In this document: positions 22,951-34,542 of the stretch, piece after piece
Position numbering within the stretch: the stretch's first letter is position 1
How the letters are laid out: each line of letters begins with the position of its first letter
NCBI GenBank assembly: GCA_963989385.1
Contig: OZ022515.1
Coordinates: forward strand, 13,238,803 to 13,302,802
Direction: 5' to 3'
Length of the DNA stretch: 64,000 bases
From: Ctena decussata
Taxonomy: Eukaryota > Mollusca > Bivalvia > Lucinida > Lucinidae
Made by a program: the position numbers and the translations under genes
Notes under the pieces: generated by a model
The model's database searches: none
Seen by the model: only the letters and a program-made list of their open reading frames with translations
Told to the model about the DNA's origin: nothing

Positions 22951-23249
22951 CTGAATGATTTTTGACCAACTTAGTGTCAGAATGGTTCTCGCATGTAGGT
23001 ATTTCATTTTTTTTGCAAAAACATCATCCAAACGGCTGTCATATCGAAACAGCTGTCATTCCCTGTGACTAAAAATAGCGAAAAGTATGAAACGGAAAAT
23101 CTCATGAACTACCAAATGGATTTTGACCTAATATGTATCAAACTGATGGTTTCATTGAGTTCTTAATGTGAAGGCACATAGCAGGTGCGACATAGCATTC
23201 TGGGGAATTCTTGTGTAAAAATCGTATGGCCACGAGTGTAACAGCGTTT

Positions 23250-23680
23250 TGGTGCGTACGTGTAACGTTATTAACAACAACCATGTCAACAAATTTTCGT
23301 GTTGAAATTATGTTCATTTTGAAAGCGATAAAATCCCATTTTATGATAAACAGGATTTTACACACGTGGTCATTTTATTTGAAATTTATAAAACGAGCCT
23401 CCCTCGTGGTCATTTCATATGAAATGACCACTCCTGTACGAGCCTCTATATCTGAAAAAGGTGGTCTTACACGCGTGGTCATTTCATATGAAATTTTGAA
23501 ACGAGCCTTTGGCGAATGTCATAAATTCCATATGAAATGGCCACGAGTGTAAGATTCTGTTTATCATATGACTCTTTAAAACGGGATCGTTTCACCTTCA
23601 AAATGAGCATTTTTTTTTAAATAAGGAAAGACAATGTAGACACAGACGTTTTCAAGGGCGTTACGTGTACGCACCTAAGT
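23250..23680. repeat. Large imperfect fold-back just downstream of GPCR-like exon 1
   Basis: The left arm (GGTGCGTACGTGTAACG, CATTTTGAAAGCGA, ATGATAAACAGGATTTTACA) and right arm (TTCTGTTTATCAT, CACCTTCAAAATGAGCAT, GGCGTTACGTGTACGCACC) are inverse of each other. Inside are several ATTTCATATGAAAT palindromes, including a perfect 26-bp palindrome GTGGTCATTTCAT... at about 23407-23432. Confidence 0.75.
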
Positions 23681-23783
23681 GTTATTACATGTGTTGTCAT
23701 ACAATTTTTATGACACGATGTTATCTACTGAATAAAAGCGACGTCATATGATAAAAAGGTAATAAAGTATGCAAAAATCTTAC

Positions 23784-24944
23784 CTGGTATGTGTCGTAAA
23801 TTTCCTTACATGAACAGTTTCTGTTTTCATGGGAGTTGACATAAGTAGAGGATTCTGTCTCAATAGATGATTCTGTTTCATCCTTGTAATTAATAAGAGC
23901 AGTCATTGCCGTGTTTGAATTTTTATCCATGTCGTCACTGAAACTGCACTCATGTTTGAATGTAGTTACAGATTCTTCATTGCAAAAGAGGCAAAATATA
24001 TTTTTGCTGATATCACTATGCATCTGCTTAAATGTAATAGGTGAGGTAAATAGTTTACATGACTCGTAGAGGAATTGATGGTCCGCTTCCCGTGTGTCGT
24101 TTCCTGATTTCCTACAAGTTCTTTGCAAGTACTGTGGAGCACATCGCTTTTGTTGCATCTCGAAAGGGGGAATGTATTGAATATATTCATATTGTAGTAA
24201 CTGATTGTAAAATTCTTCCATTGTATCAGGAAACACAAAAGTTCCAGAAGCGCTCTTGTAAAAGACAAAATGTGTCAAGAAGATAACTCTCATGTTCCAA
24301 AATACGATAGTCTCTGAATCATTGTTACACACGGCACAATGCTGGTTCCAGTACGTGCGTCCACTTCTCAGTGATGTTACTGGAATAGTTTCTGTCACAT
24401 CATAGGGATTAGGAGTTTCACATTTTGACTGGACAGAGGAGTTTGTGTCAGAGAAACATTGGGTGGTCATAAAATATCTTGAAAAATCCCTGATGCCACG
24501 CTTGTTTTTGTAGCTCGTGCTTGTAGAAGCAATGCATTCGCTGTTTATACTTGATGTCAATTTCTCATTAAATGTTTTATTTTCGACAGCTTTTGTTAGG
24601 CAGCAGTTATTGTCGTACTTGCAGGTATCCTCACACGAGCAGGGGTAACAGCATAATCCGACATAGGATCGTAGCTCATTAGTCATTACTGTCTCATTCT
24701 CAACAGTCACTGTCTCTGGCAATGACCTTATTAAATTCTGCTTTGAGTGTGATGTCAGTTCACCACAAAATGGTTGCTCTGGACAAAATATGGCTTGAAT
24801 CTTTGCAACGTATTCAGTCATACTATCACTGTCATTTCGCAGCTGAACAACAAAGTTACGAATGCTTCTTAAACTTTGTAGTTCACTTTCAACATTTTTG
24901 TAAATGATTAAAAATAGTATTGCAAAACGTACAACTGACATCAT
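23784..24944 (-). CDS. GPCR-like ectodomain, exon 1 (signal peptide and Cys cluster)
   Basis: 387 codons from ATG at 24944 to a consensus donor CAG|GTAAGA at 23784/23783, phase 0, matching exon 2. The first ~20 residues (MMSVVRFAILFLIIYKNVES) are a signal peptide. At about residues 94-115 is LCCYPCSCEDTCKYDNNCC, a somatomedin-B-like arrangement, followed by many further cysteines (HCAVCNN, FCLFCN, NCSC) and potential N-glycosylation sites. Such ectodomains precede seven-helix domains in large, lineage-expanded receptor sets of bivalves; that family statement is from memory. The frame beyond the donor continues only briefly in the intron. The next exon lies 8.8 kb away, across an intron packed with repeats. 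Confidence 0.6.
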
Positions 24945-25042
24945 GGTGGTTCTATTGTTTTGTTAAAGTTTTAAGCATTATTTTCAAAACTATATGAGCC
25001 TGGTACTTTGTTTCCGCAAGGTATTAAACGATATTTCCATTG

Positions 25043-25049
25043 TTTTATA
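25043..25049 (-). promoter_or_regulatory. Possible TATA box of the GPCR-like gene
   Basis: TATAAAA on the minus strand, about 100 bp upstream of the exon 1 ATG. Only the motif and its position support it. Confidence 0.3.
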
Positions 25050-25254
25050 AACTTCGACTGAAACTGTTTTCTAACTGAGTCAATCTAGCAGCCTTTGATA
25101 TCTTTGGATTCGTCTCTAATATGTGCCTATAAATTAGTAGTAGTGTATGTAGTAAGCACTTTATTCTAATCAATCCACTTGTTTTTAAATAATGCCATTT
25201 AGTTAGTACGATGTCCAAATTGGCTAACAATTAATTTGTTTTATAACGTATTTC

Positions 25255-25312
25255 GCAATTCCGAATTCTAAATTCAGAATTCTAAATTTCGAATTCCGAA
25301 TTCCGAAATTCG
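25255..25312. repeat. GAATTC/AAATTC microrepeat
   Basis: Seven closely spaced (G)AATTC words (CGAATTCTAAATTCAGAATT and following) in about 55 bp, self-complementary. Confidence 0.6.
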
Positions 25313-26030
25313 TAGCACAAACTGAGCGCGTGATACATTTTAGTCTTCAGCATTTCGGCAACTAGTCTGCTGCAAAGACTGACTTCACTTCGAATTATTG
25401 CTCGTCTCATAGTGAGTACATTCGCAAATGAACATCAACAGCACAGACTAAAGTAATATCACGTGACCGTGCTAAAGTTATCATGCCTCGAACTGCGGTT
25501 TCTATAGTTCTAGCTGGTTTCCAGCTACTTATCGAAACGCGTATTGGCCGACAACCAGAATTGAATCAGATAAGTTAGTTCTTTATACGAGGGGCGTATT
25601 GCCAATTAACGTAACAGCTACCAAGAGAACTCGATAAAAGTAGCAGCTTCGACATAGCTTGATATATATAGGTAACATGTTTCAAGTCTGGTGAAATACA
25701 GAGAATTAAGTGAACAGATTTATATTAGTTGTCTAAAAAGAGGGCTAAATAATGTAAGAAATCTGAACCAAATAATTTTACACATGTACCTGGTAAAGGC
25801 ACCTTAAGCAATTTGCGCACTGTGAATACTTACATCTGACTGCACATTTGCGCTTCTTAATTTAGATAGTCATTTACACATTTTGGGTACCATGTATCTT
25901 CATTTTTAAACATTTTAAATATTACACGTTTAATTATTTTGCTTTATAGGCACCTCGTATTTAAGCTGCAACTTTTGACCATTTCGAAACAATGATAAAA
26001 CAAAAAAGAGAAAAGAAAAACAAAGGAACC

Positions 26031-26061
<31 letters not shown>

Positions 26062-27159
26062 GAATCGTCATTTCATCATTTTTGGTAAAGTGATATTTTA
26101 TCATCTCTAAACATGTCATAGCCGCCTGTCACTTCCTTAACAATCAACAAAAAGAAAATTCAGAACGGTATTTTAAATATGGAGTTGTTTGCGTTCAAAT
26201 CTGATAATAACTCAAACAAAAAACTTTATAAAATAAAAATTAAAGCAATCAAGAAAGACTACAGTTACGACTCTCAGCCCAACAAAGGCACCAAAAGAAA
26301 GTGAGCTGGAAAACGTGATCAATAGACAGCCACACAGGCAGTAGCACAAACACACACGCCAATAAAGACAAAATGCGTTGCCTTAACAAAGTAAGAATTG
26401 AATTACGAATTGCAATAGAGCCGAAGATTTCATTGTTCTACGATTTGTGTATTTTTTCAGCAGTATTCAAAAAGTCAAGCGATATCAAAATCACAAGTAC
26501 TCATCCGCCAGACACTACTCATGGCACTGATCCACAGCTGTTTGCTATCTTTTAAACGATCTATTAATCAAGAAAACAGTAATCTCCATATGCATTTTTC
26601 GCAGAAAAAAAACAACAAAAAGCTTTGATGACATTTTAAGTCTTTGTGTCCGCATTTCCTAACCAGTGCTTACACACTTTTTATTCAGGTAAGCGACCAG
26701 AACAATCCCTAAATTCTAGATCTATCTTTAAAGGAAATAGATTTAGGGGATAGTTTTGAAAGAGAAACCCATATCTTATAACCAAACTACACAAAACTGG
26801 TTTAGATATCTATGGTACTTTTGGAGAAAAGAAAGGTCCGTCTTATACCCCAATATTTACATTCTCGGTGCATTTATTGGAAAAGCCCTATGGTGAGCCA
26901 TTAGAGCGTAATGTAGTTTATACTTGAATAACTACATCGGTTCACGCGACGTTACCTGAGGTTAAGTGACGTCAAAATAAATCATGGTTCTCTCCAATCT
27001 GATTGGACGTATGCGATGTTATGACGTCGTTGACACTGTTCTGCTGTTAGTAAAAATTGCGTGTAAATGTTTTTCTGCTTCAACTGTAGCCCTGACGCAA
27101 ATTTGCGGCCAATCAAAAGACACAAAAGAATGTAAATATAAGCAACTAACGTAATTGTT

Positions 27160-27256
27160 ATGGTGTTTATCGAAGTATAAACTACATTTGGTCGCAAGCA
27201 AAGTTTACATTGACTTTGCACGCGACCCAATGTAGTTTGTACTTCGATAAACACCA
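27160..27256. repeat. Near-perfect hairpin with about 44-bp stem
   Basis: GGTGTTTATCGAAGTATAAA ... GCAAAGT, short loop, then the inverse ACTTTGCACGCGACCCAATG ... TTCGATAAACACC. Located in the spacer of the 25600-28229 element; a related single-arm piece (GTAATGTAGTTTATACTTGA) is at about 26910. Confidence 0.8.
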
Positions 27257-27665
27257 GAAAAATGAAATTCATTCCTGAAATAATTAAGGTATTTGGCCTA
27301 TATAACATACAAAAGTAATAGTTATAGAGCTTTACCGAGTGGATTATCTCCCGTACAGGCGGACAAATCATTGTATAACTATTTCATAATACCACCTTCA
27401 CCACTGTAGACCTAGCTCTTTGCTTATCATTTTGTGCTAAAGTTTGTGGTTTCTGGTAAGAATGTTATAAAATGTGGTAACGTGACGTTTATTTCTGTAG
27501 CCTTAAAAGCTACTAGGTAGGGAGTACGGTGGTTCTGCAGTACTGATATTATTGTCCTTATGCATTTTGGGCTGCCTAATAAAGTTTAAAAAAAATGCAT
27601 GTATTGTCATATAAGGTCAAGGGGTGCACTTTCTGTCGTTTTAATTTATGCCTCCCATCTCAATG

Positions 27666-27745
27666 AGGAGCGGCTGTAGTGTAGTGGATAACACTCCAGA
27701 CTACCAATCCAGGGGTCGCAAGATCGATCCCCCGCTTCTCCGGTC
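27666..27745 (+). mobile_element. tRNA-like segment (SINE head or degenerate tRNA)
   Basis: GGAGCGGCTGTAGTGTAGTG has a tRNA A-box-like start, and GATCGATCCCCCGCTTCTCC a B-box-like and acceptor-like end. The middle does not fold cleanly into an anticodon arm, so a SINE head is more likely than a tRNA gene. Confidence 0.4.
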
Positions 27746-28249
27746 TTTCGGATGACACTTTTTTATCATTGTTTCGAAAAGGTCAAAAGTTGCAGCTTAA
27801 ATATGAGGTGTCTTTAAAGCAAAATAATTATATGTGTAATATTTAAAATGTTTAGAAACGAAGATACATGGTACCCAAAATGTGTGAATGACTATCTAAA
27901 TTAAGAAATGAAGAATATGATCGGTAAGCGCAGATGTCCAAGCATATTTGAGTACTCACTGTGCGCAAATGGCTTAAGGTGCCTTAACACGTAACACTGA
28001 TAATCTAATTCACGAATTTCATTGTTTTCTTAGTACATGTGTAAAGATATTTCTTACATTGTTTAGTCCTCTTTCTAGACAACTAATATAAATCATTTCA
28101 CTTAATTAATCTTCTGTATTTCACCAGATTTGAAACATGATACCTCCGTATCAAGCTATTTAGAAGCTGTTACTTTGACCGAATTCACTTGGATCTACAG
28201 CTTCTATGGTAGCTGTGACGTTAATTGGCTAATCTTGCATGTTGCTACA

Positions 28250-28335
28250 GTTTGCCCTCTCTCTCTTTGCCTCTGTCTTTCTCTCTCTCCGTCTCTGTAT
28301 CCGTCAGTCTGTCTGTCTCTCTCTCTCTCTATCTG

Positions 28336-28371
<36 letters not shown>

Positions 28372-28372
28372 A
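28250..28372. repeat. (CT)n microsatellite
   Basis: Long CT-rich tract ending in a pure CTCTCT run. The serine/leucine open frames across it in all three frames are artefacts of the repeat. Confidence 0.9.
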
Positions 28373-28440
28373 AAGCAATATCATTACTTCGTATTTGGAT
28401 GTTGCCCCTTTAAAAAGAGACACAAGAATACGTTCTTATT

Positions 28441-28631
28441 TGAGCCGCGACACGAGAAAACCAACAGTGACCGCCCAGTCTGATCGAAGTGTTCGCTGTC
28501 CGCATGGAGCTAGCAGTCTCTGAGCTACCCTTTGAGCGCAAAGCGAATGCTTATCAGACTGGGCAGATCTCCAGACTGATCTGAGTCTTTGCTGGGCGCG
28601 CATGCGACATTGTTGGTTTTGTCGCGGCTCA
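28441..28631. mobile_element. MITE family M, copy F (shortened)
   Basis: TGAGCCGCGACACGAG...TTGTCGCGGCTCA. About 190 bp; part of the left arm is missing, as in copy D but with a different deletion. Confidence 0.75.
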
Positions 28632-28724
28632 CTTATGAGTAATGTCCCATGTATCCGTACCCCTTACTTGCTACTGTTCACTGGGCACACAACGTTGAAT
28701 CAACGTTGCTTTACTTTTGATTCA

Positions 28725-28873
28725 GGCCCAGACGTTATAAAACTTGAGTACATTCTCAAACTCAAAATAAAGCACACTGATCGGCTGCTTTCGAGCATAT
28801 GCTCGGAGGCAGCCAATCAGTGTGCTTTATTTTGAGTTTGAGATTATTCTCAAATTTTATAACCTCGGACCCA
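28725..28873. repeat. Fold-back repeat family K, intact copy
   Basis: 149-bp palindrome: ACGTTATAAAACTTGAGTAC ... AAAGCACACTGATCGGCTGC, turn at GAGCATATGCTC, then the inverse ... TGTGCTTTATTTTGAGTTTG ... TTTTATAACCTCGGACC. The same repeat at 44086-47205 carries a Tc1 insertion, and a diverged copy is at 43105-43345. Confidence 0.8.
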
Positions 28874-29056
28874 GCATTGTTTGCCTGCAGGAGTCCGGAA
28901 CACCGTACGTCCGACCATTGAGGAGTTTGTTTCAAATCTTCAATTGAACATAACATTGTTGTATATAAAATTCTTTAATTTTATACACGGAAGGTGGAAA
29001 TACAGTAAGACATCATGCCTTCAAAAAATATATATTCTGCTGTTTTTTCTTCTTTT

Positions 29057-29760
29057 TTATGCCCCCGTGACGATAGTCAGGGTGGGGAGGGCATTATGAT
29101 TTGCCCCTCTCAGTCTGTCCGTCAGTCCATCCATGCGCCTGTCCGTCCGTCACACTTTATGGTATAGAATTCATATAATCAACTACTCCAACAGTTTTTG
29201 ATGGATCTCTTTTAAACTTTGTGTACATGTTCTGGAAATATTAAAGATGTGCATGTGGATTCGTGATGGAGCTAGAATTAAGTTTTAGAATCATGGCTTT
29301 TTGAACTTAGTCATTTTAGTCCAATTTTTTGCATTGGAGGTTATGGAGTTTGTGTAATCAACTCCTCCTACAGTTTGCAATGGATTTTTGTAAACTTAAC
29401 ATACACATCGAAATCATATTGAAGAAGTGCCTGTGGGATTTTGATTGAATAACAATTAATTTTGGCAGAGCTACGACATTTGGATTTTGTCATTATGGGC
29501 ATTTTTTCTATTTTAGGGTATTGGTTTTGTGTAATCAACCCCTCCCACAGTTTCTAGTGGATGTTTTTTTAAGACATGGTGTACTTGTTCTGGACATAGT
29601 AAAGATGTGTATATTGGTTTTGGATGGAGATGAAATTAATTTTGACAGAATAATGGCCCTTTGGACTTTGGCCAATTTGGGCAACTCTTTTGCATTTTTA
29701 AGGTAATTTACTATGTAGTTTGTGTTTAAATCCAGCGATGATTTTCACTGGATGATTTTC
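29057..29760 (+). repeat. Tandem array, about 180-bp unit, three copies
   Basis: After TTTATGCCCCCGTGACGATA and CTGTCCGTCCGTC, the unit GTGTAATCAACTCCTCCTAC.GTTT ... AAAGATGTG ... recurs at about 29175, 29350 and 29530. A fourth, same-strand piece lies at 32745-32935, beyond the inverted-repeat element. Confidence 0.7.
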
Positions 29761-30451
29761 ACACTGCAAGTTTGCGTGATCGGCGCCTCGCAGAGGTTTA
29801 AAGCAATGAATTTTAAAGGACCAGTTGCCATAAGAAGGTTTTCCTGGTACAATTGTAATTGAATAATATTTTGTAAACAATTAGCGCTATGTAGTGAAAA
29901 AGTTTAAGGCAAACGGAGCTTTGGTTTCATGTAAACACAGTCCTAAAAGTGGGTGGGGTAATTCTATACCAGTCGATCCTAATGAAACTAATTGGTAATT
30001 TATAATCTTCCAATAATAGATTGACTAAACATTTTGGCATATATTGAATGCAAAGTAGACAGACTTTAAGATGCTATAAGGTTTCTGTGTCCAGAGAGTG
30101 CATACCTGCGCTAAATCATATCACTTTATTTGCAATTTTTTGATTTTTGTGTATTTTGCACCTACCAACTTTGCGGAAAACCACAACGTTTCTCCATCTA
30201 GTAATAGAATTACCCTTCCTTTAATGCAAGTATTTGTCAACGACTGGACATGCAGAATTATGAGCATTTTCCTGTAAACACTCTGAAAAATGAGTTGTGT
30301 GCCCTTGGATGCAGAAAATTGTATTAAAAGTCTAAAAAAACGTCTGTTTGGTAGGTTAAAGACTTAAAAAAAAACAATGTCCTACTAATGGTGGAATCTC
30401 TCAACACAAATCACTATGAAAAGTGGTTCCGGTTCCACCGTCACGTTCAGT

Positions 30452-30655
30452 GATGGAAGAATGGATGACTTACGATGTTACGTCCTTTCTAACAACATTT
30501 CAGTAATAACAGGGCGATTTGTGGGTAATAATGTATGGCTGTATCCAATGAAAACCCGTTTGCAATTGAAAAGATTCATGCCTCTAGCAGGGCTTGCAAC
30601 TGAAACCTCTAGACTAGCAGGCCAGTGCTAAGCCTACTGAACTACAAGGGCTCCA
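30452..30655 (-). mobile_element. SINE family 1, copy 4
   Basis: GAATGGATGACTTACGATGT at left and head with AACTACAAGGGCTCC at right; old and diverged. Nested in the spacer of the 29816-32632 element. Confidence 0.6.
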
Positions 30656-31059
30656 CGTTTGGTAGTAATATGTTGGATGACGCATATAAACTGAGTCATA
30701 TAACTGGCAAACGATCACGGGTGATGCTCTCAATTCTAACACAGTGCGCCTATAGAAACAATGGAAAGTTACCGTGTTATATTTTCTGCAACAATTCACT
30801 GTCTCGAGGCGCGTGAATCTAATTGCTGACGTCACTTGGATTACTGACGTAATTTTGTGACGTTTCGAGACGTTAGACGGGGTAACGTATCTTTTTCATT
30901 TTAAACTTGCCATAATAACGTACATTTACGTTAAATACAGTTAAGAATATTGGCGGGAGCATGAACGCGCTAGCATGTAGGTTGGGAGAGTTTGAATGAA
31001 AAGAATAATTTTTCAGCGTTTTTGAGCGTTAGAATCGAAATAGTTCAGCTCTAGCACTG

Positions 31060-31190
31060 AATTGTTGAGTAATAATTAACTGTTTGTCGGTCAGTTGTAA
31101 GTAGATATATCACTCGCGCTCCGCGCTCGTGATATGATCTACTTTACAACTGACTTCCAAACAGTGAATTTTTACTCAACAATTCACTGC
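31060..31190. repeat. Fold-back related to 3160-3835
   Basis: CACTGAATTGTTGAGTAATA ... GTCGGTCAGTTGTAAGTAGATATA, a GC-rich turn CTCGCGCTCCGCGCTCG, then the inverse ATGATCTACTTTACAACTGAC ... TTACTCAACAATTCACTG. Same GTCAGTTGTAAGT / ACTGACYTCCAA architecture as the duplicated palindrome at 3160-3835. Confidence 0.7.
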
Positions 31191-32935
31191 TAGGGCTGAT
31201 CTATTTCTTAAACAATTGCGAAAATGCTCCATAAAATACAGTTTTAGTTTCTGGTTACCCGTCAAGCGCTGCAGAAGCAGCACAATGACCGTGGTCCGAA
31301 GCCTGTAGGCCTACATTGTATTTTTACCATTTTAGTCATGTTTATGATTTAAGAGTTTAGAGGCCGAACTAATAACCCTCTGCTCGCACATGCTTCAGAT
31401 TAAACAAAATGTACGTTTGATAACACCTTTGAAAAGAATGTTGTTTGCATAAAAATATGTTTATAATGGGCTTTTCCATCTTCGAGCTTAGAGAAGTTCA
31501 TTTATCTCATAAGAAAATGCTTCATATCATGGTCGGCAAACACTGCAGACTCTAGTCTGATCTGAATTAACATTGTTTTCTCAATCAATTCTGTCAGAAT
31601 ATTCTAGGTACCATTGCTCTATCGGTGGTATTAATTCATGAAATATTTTATCGTCAGGTATCACCGTAATGTTCTGACTACAGTTTCGTCATTGTAAATG
31701 GCCGCTATTAGCTAACGTCAATGAGTTTCACATTAATCGGTTTAGAAAAAAAACAAAGTCAACTAAACTGACCTACTTTCGATATCATTTACTTACAATG
31801 TACAGGCATCGCCCACTGTCAATTTCTCACGTTTGCTTATACTGAATCGCTCGACGAGGAAATTAGAAAAAGAAATTTATATTTTGTATAGCAATTTTAT
31901 TATCTTTCAAGAAATAAACTTTCCCTACGTTTTCTCATTCTATGACTCTATATATGCACATCAACCCACAATTGATCAAAAAATGCGAGTGAAACGGTAT
32001 TCATAATGATTTGTATTAAGCCGTTTTTACGAATGGCAGGACTATGAAGGACACTTAAATGAATGACGAATCTGTAACATACAAAATTGACATGGTTTTT
32101 TTTTTTCAGATTTTTAACACAATTTTCTGCATTTAAGGGCACATAACTCATTTTTTAGAGTGCTTACAAAAAATGCCCATAATTTGCAATGTCTAGTTAT
32201 TGACAAATACTTGCAATAATGGAAAGGCAATTCTATTGCTTGATGGAGAAACGTTGTGGTTTTCCGCAAAGTTGGTAGGTGCAAAATACGCAAAAATCTA
32301 AAATTGCAAATAAAGTGATATGATTTATCGCAGATATGTTCTGGTCACAGAAACCTTATAAAATGTTAAAGTCTGTCTACTGCTCATTCAATAAATGCCA
32401 CAATGTATAGTCAATCTTTTATTGGAAGATTATAAATTACCAATTAGTTTCATTAGGGTTGACTGGTATAGAATTACCCCACCTACTTTTAAGACTGTGT
32501 GTACATGAAACGAAAGCTCCGTTTGCCTTAACCTTTTTATGAATGAACGTCCACTACATAGGGCTAATTGTTTACAAAATATTATTCAATTATAATTATA
32601 CCAGGAAAACCTCCTTATGGCAACTGGTCCTTTTGCACAGACGTTACGAGCATATAGAAAATTTGTATGTGACTTTTTGAAATTGGAACAAAATAATGGC
32701 ATTATCAACCACGACATTTTCTGAGATTATTCTTCAATATAGGGTGGCAAGTTTGTATAATCAATTCCTCCCAAAATTCAAAAGGTATCAATATGAAACC
32801 ATACAAAGATGTTACTAACATATTGAAGATGTCCACGCGACCTTTTGAATGTGAAAAAATAATTCTTGGTAAAAGTAAAGCATTATGACTTTGACATTTG
32901 AGACAAGTCTTCATTATGGGGTGACTGTGATACTA

Positions 32936-33320
32936 GATCTCGGGTGGGGAAATGTCAAGGGGTGTGGAGCGGCACAGGGCTTGGGGCATTACCTGTGTCG
33001 TACAGACACAATTTCCTAGTTTTTTTTCTCACACTTGTATACATTTTTGCTTCAATTACATATCCATTTTGCCCTTTTTAAAGTCAGTTTTTATCATGTT
33101 AGTAATACAATATTTGCATTAAGACTCGTTGGATTGTAAAAGTACTTATTACCTCCCTTTATTCTGTTTTTGGTCTGGGAAAGAGGTCCCGTAAGGGAAA
33201 ATATCCTTTTATTATCATTTCGTTTTTAACCCAACGAAACTCTGATTATAACAGAACTATTAAAAGTATTCCCTATAAGTCACTATAGCAGGAACAAATA
33301 CATATTGTTATGGATTTTCA
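32936..33320. other. Noncoding stretch
   Basis: AT-rich sequence between the broken satellite array and the (GATT)n microsatellite. Nothing recognised. Confidence 0.4.
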
Positions 33321-33326
33321 ACGAAA

Positions 33327-33362
<36 letters not shown>
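33327..33362. repeat. (GATT)n microsatellite
   Basis: About eight to nine GATT units followed by TTGTTGCTTAACGTCCACGG, a sequence that looks like the start of another dispersed repeat. Confidence 0.85.
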
Positions 33363-33495
33363 TGTTGCTTAACGTCCACGGTAAACAGCTATGGTCATGT
33401 CGGGACGGTCAGTTAACCTAACCACACTATTCCTGGGCAGGCTCATCATAGTGCAGATTATATTTTCTGGTCTTTTGGGATCATTGAGTTCATTT

Positions 33496-33499
<4 letters not shown>

Positions 33500-33531
<32 letters not shown>
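33500..33531. repeat. Poly-T tract, about 32 nt
   Basis: Uninterrupted T run; could be the reverse-strand tail of a retroposed sequence. Confidence 0.8.
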
Positions 33532-33788
33532 AAAATAGAGTTCCGCTTAAGCCTGTGCTAGGGGGGAGGGGGGCATGGCTGGTGTCGCACATTTCATTAC
33601 TGCTCATGAACAGACTCAATTCAACCGAGTCTGCTATTTTCTGTTTTTTGATGTATTCCTTGCTCCCAAAGGATCTTACTTTTAGAACTTATTAGATCTC
33701 CTAAGCGGTTAACCAGTACTAAGTGCACATACTTTCGCCAGTAACTGACAACTGCCCTTCTTGAATCAGTGGAAGGAGAAGCGAAAGT

Positions 33789-33868
33789 ATGTGGCCAGAC
33801 CGGGTTTTGAACCCAGTACCTCTGACTTATGAGTCAGGTGCCCTACCGAATGCGCTACGTGACACGGG
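33789..33868 (-). mobile_element. tRNA-Met-like segment (probable SINE head)
   Basis: On the minus strand: GTGTCACGTAGCGCATTCGG, an anticodon-arm-like CTGACTCATAAGTCAG with CAT, and T arm GGGTTCAAAACCC. The acceptor ends do not pair well, so a SINE head or pseudogene is favoured over a working tRNA. Confidence 0.45.
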
Positions 33869-34163
33869 TCAACGAAAGATAATATTTGTTTTGTTAACCT
33901 TTCTAGTAGCTTCCAAAATCCCGTGTCAATGTCAAACAGCTGGGAGAATCGAAAGTAGGACACGTCTTTTTCACAAAATATCAGAAAACGGAAAAAGAAT
34001 CAAATTCAAATACATCAAATTCATAAATAGGGGCACCATATGCTGATAAATCAACGTGAAAGGTCCGCTATAATTCTTTGCCGGTTTTTTTTCGACAAAT
34101 GGGTTAACCCATTCTTTTAGTATTATAGCTTTTTTTTTTATTTTCCCGTACAATTCTATCAAG

Positions 34164-34285
34164 GTGTGGTCGGGTCGGGCGATTGCGCTGTGGAGCTTTC
34201 AGTACCAGGGCGTTCTACTAACTTGGATAATGGTAGGACATGGGCCTGCTGTGCTTGCAGCAGGTGCGGGATGGGGGTTGTTTGG
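34164..34285 (+). repeat. Dispersed repeat family R2, copy 3
   Basis: GGTGTGGTCGGGTCGGGCGA ... GCTGTGCTTGCAGCAGGTGC, same blocks as copy 1 at 15146. Confidence 0.55.
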
Positions 34286-34465
34286 ATATGTTTTAGTTTC
34301 ATCTATCCTATCTATTCCTATTCTAACAAAACCTTTCTCTCTCTAAAGTATTCGATACACAAAAATCCCTTCAATTAGTACATTTTTTCGTGACACTTTT
34401 AACCGCAAAGACAGCAGTGTGTAACTGTACAAAATAAAAGGAAGTCAAATATAAACTGACAAATG

Positions 34466-34471
34466 TTTATT
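34466..34471 (-). terminator. Polyadenylation signal of the DUF4773 gene
   Basis: AATAAA on the minus strand, about 260 nt downstream of the stop codon at 34728. Position is plausible; no transcript evidence. Confidence 0.45.
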
Positions 34472-34542
34472 ATTTGAACAGGACAATTGTTTTATATCTT
34501 CTTCTTCTTCATACTGAGCAGCCAAACACTACGATCTTTATA

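Larger units (their letters stand above)
25600..28229. mobile_element. Large inverted-repeat element, about 2.6 kb
   Basis: The left arm 25600-26001 (GCCAATTAACGTAACAGCTACC ... AGTCTGGTGAAATACAGA ... TTTCGAAACAATGATAAAA) is the inverse of right arm 27759-28229 (TTTTATCATTGTTTCGAAAA ... TCTGTATTTCACCAGATTTG ... GGTAGCTGTGACGTTAATTGGC). The spacer of about 1.75 kb holds poly-A (26032-26059), a hairpin and a tRNA-like segment, and no transposase. Confidence 0.8.
29816..32632. mobile_element. Large inverted-repeat element, about 2.8 kb, inserted in the tandem array
   Basis: Left arm 29816-30335 starts AAAGGACCAGTTGCCATAAG; right arm 32113-32632 ends CTTATGGCAACTGGTCCTTT. The arms are ~520 bp and alike throughout (for example GGGTGGGGTAATTCTATACC / GGTATAGAATTACCCCACC). 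The 1.78-kb spacer contains a SINE (30452-30655) and a fold-back (31060-31190) but no transposase. Similar satellite units on both sides, in the same direction, indicate insertion into the array. Confidence 0.8.

Noticed and set aside
24059..24286. Open frames opposite or overlapping the GPCR-like exon 1 (also 23966-24268, 24722-24907)
   Set aside because: Shadows of the 387-codon minus-strand exon, without signatures.
27666..27745. A functional tRNA gene
   Set aside because: A- and B-box-like parts are present but no clean anticodon arm was found.
28130..28413. Serine/leucine-rich open frames
   Set aside because: Produced by the (CT)n microsatellite in all three frames.
33789..33868. A functional tRNA-Met gene
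   Set aside because: Acceptor ends do not pair and the anticodon arm is irregular; SINE head or pseudogene is more likely.
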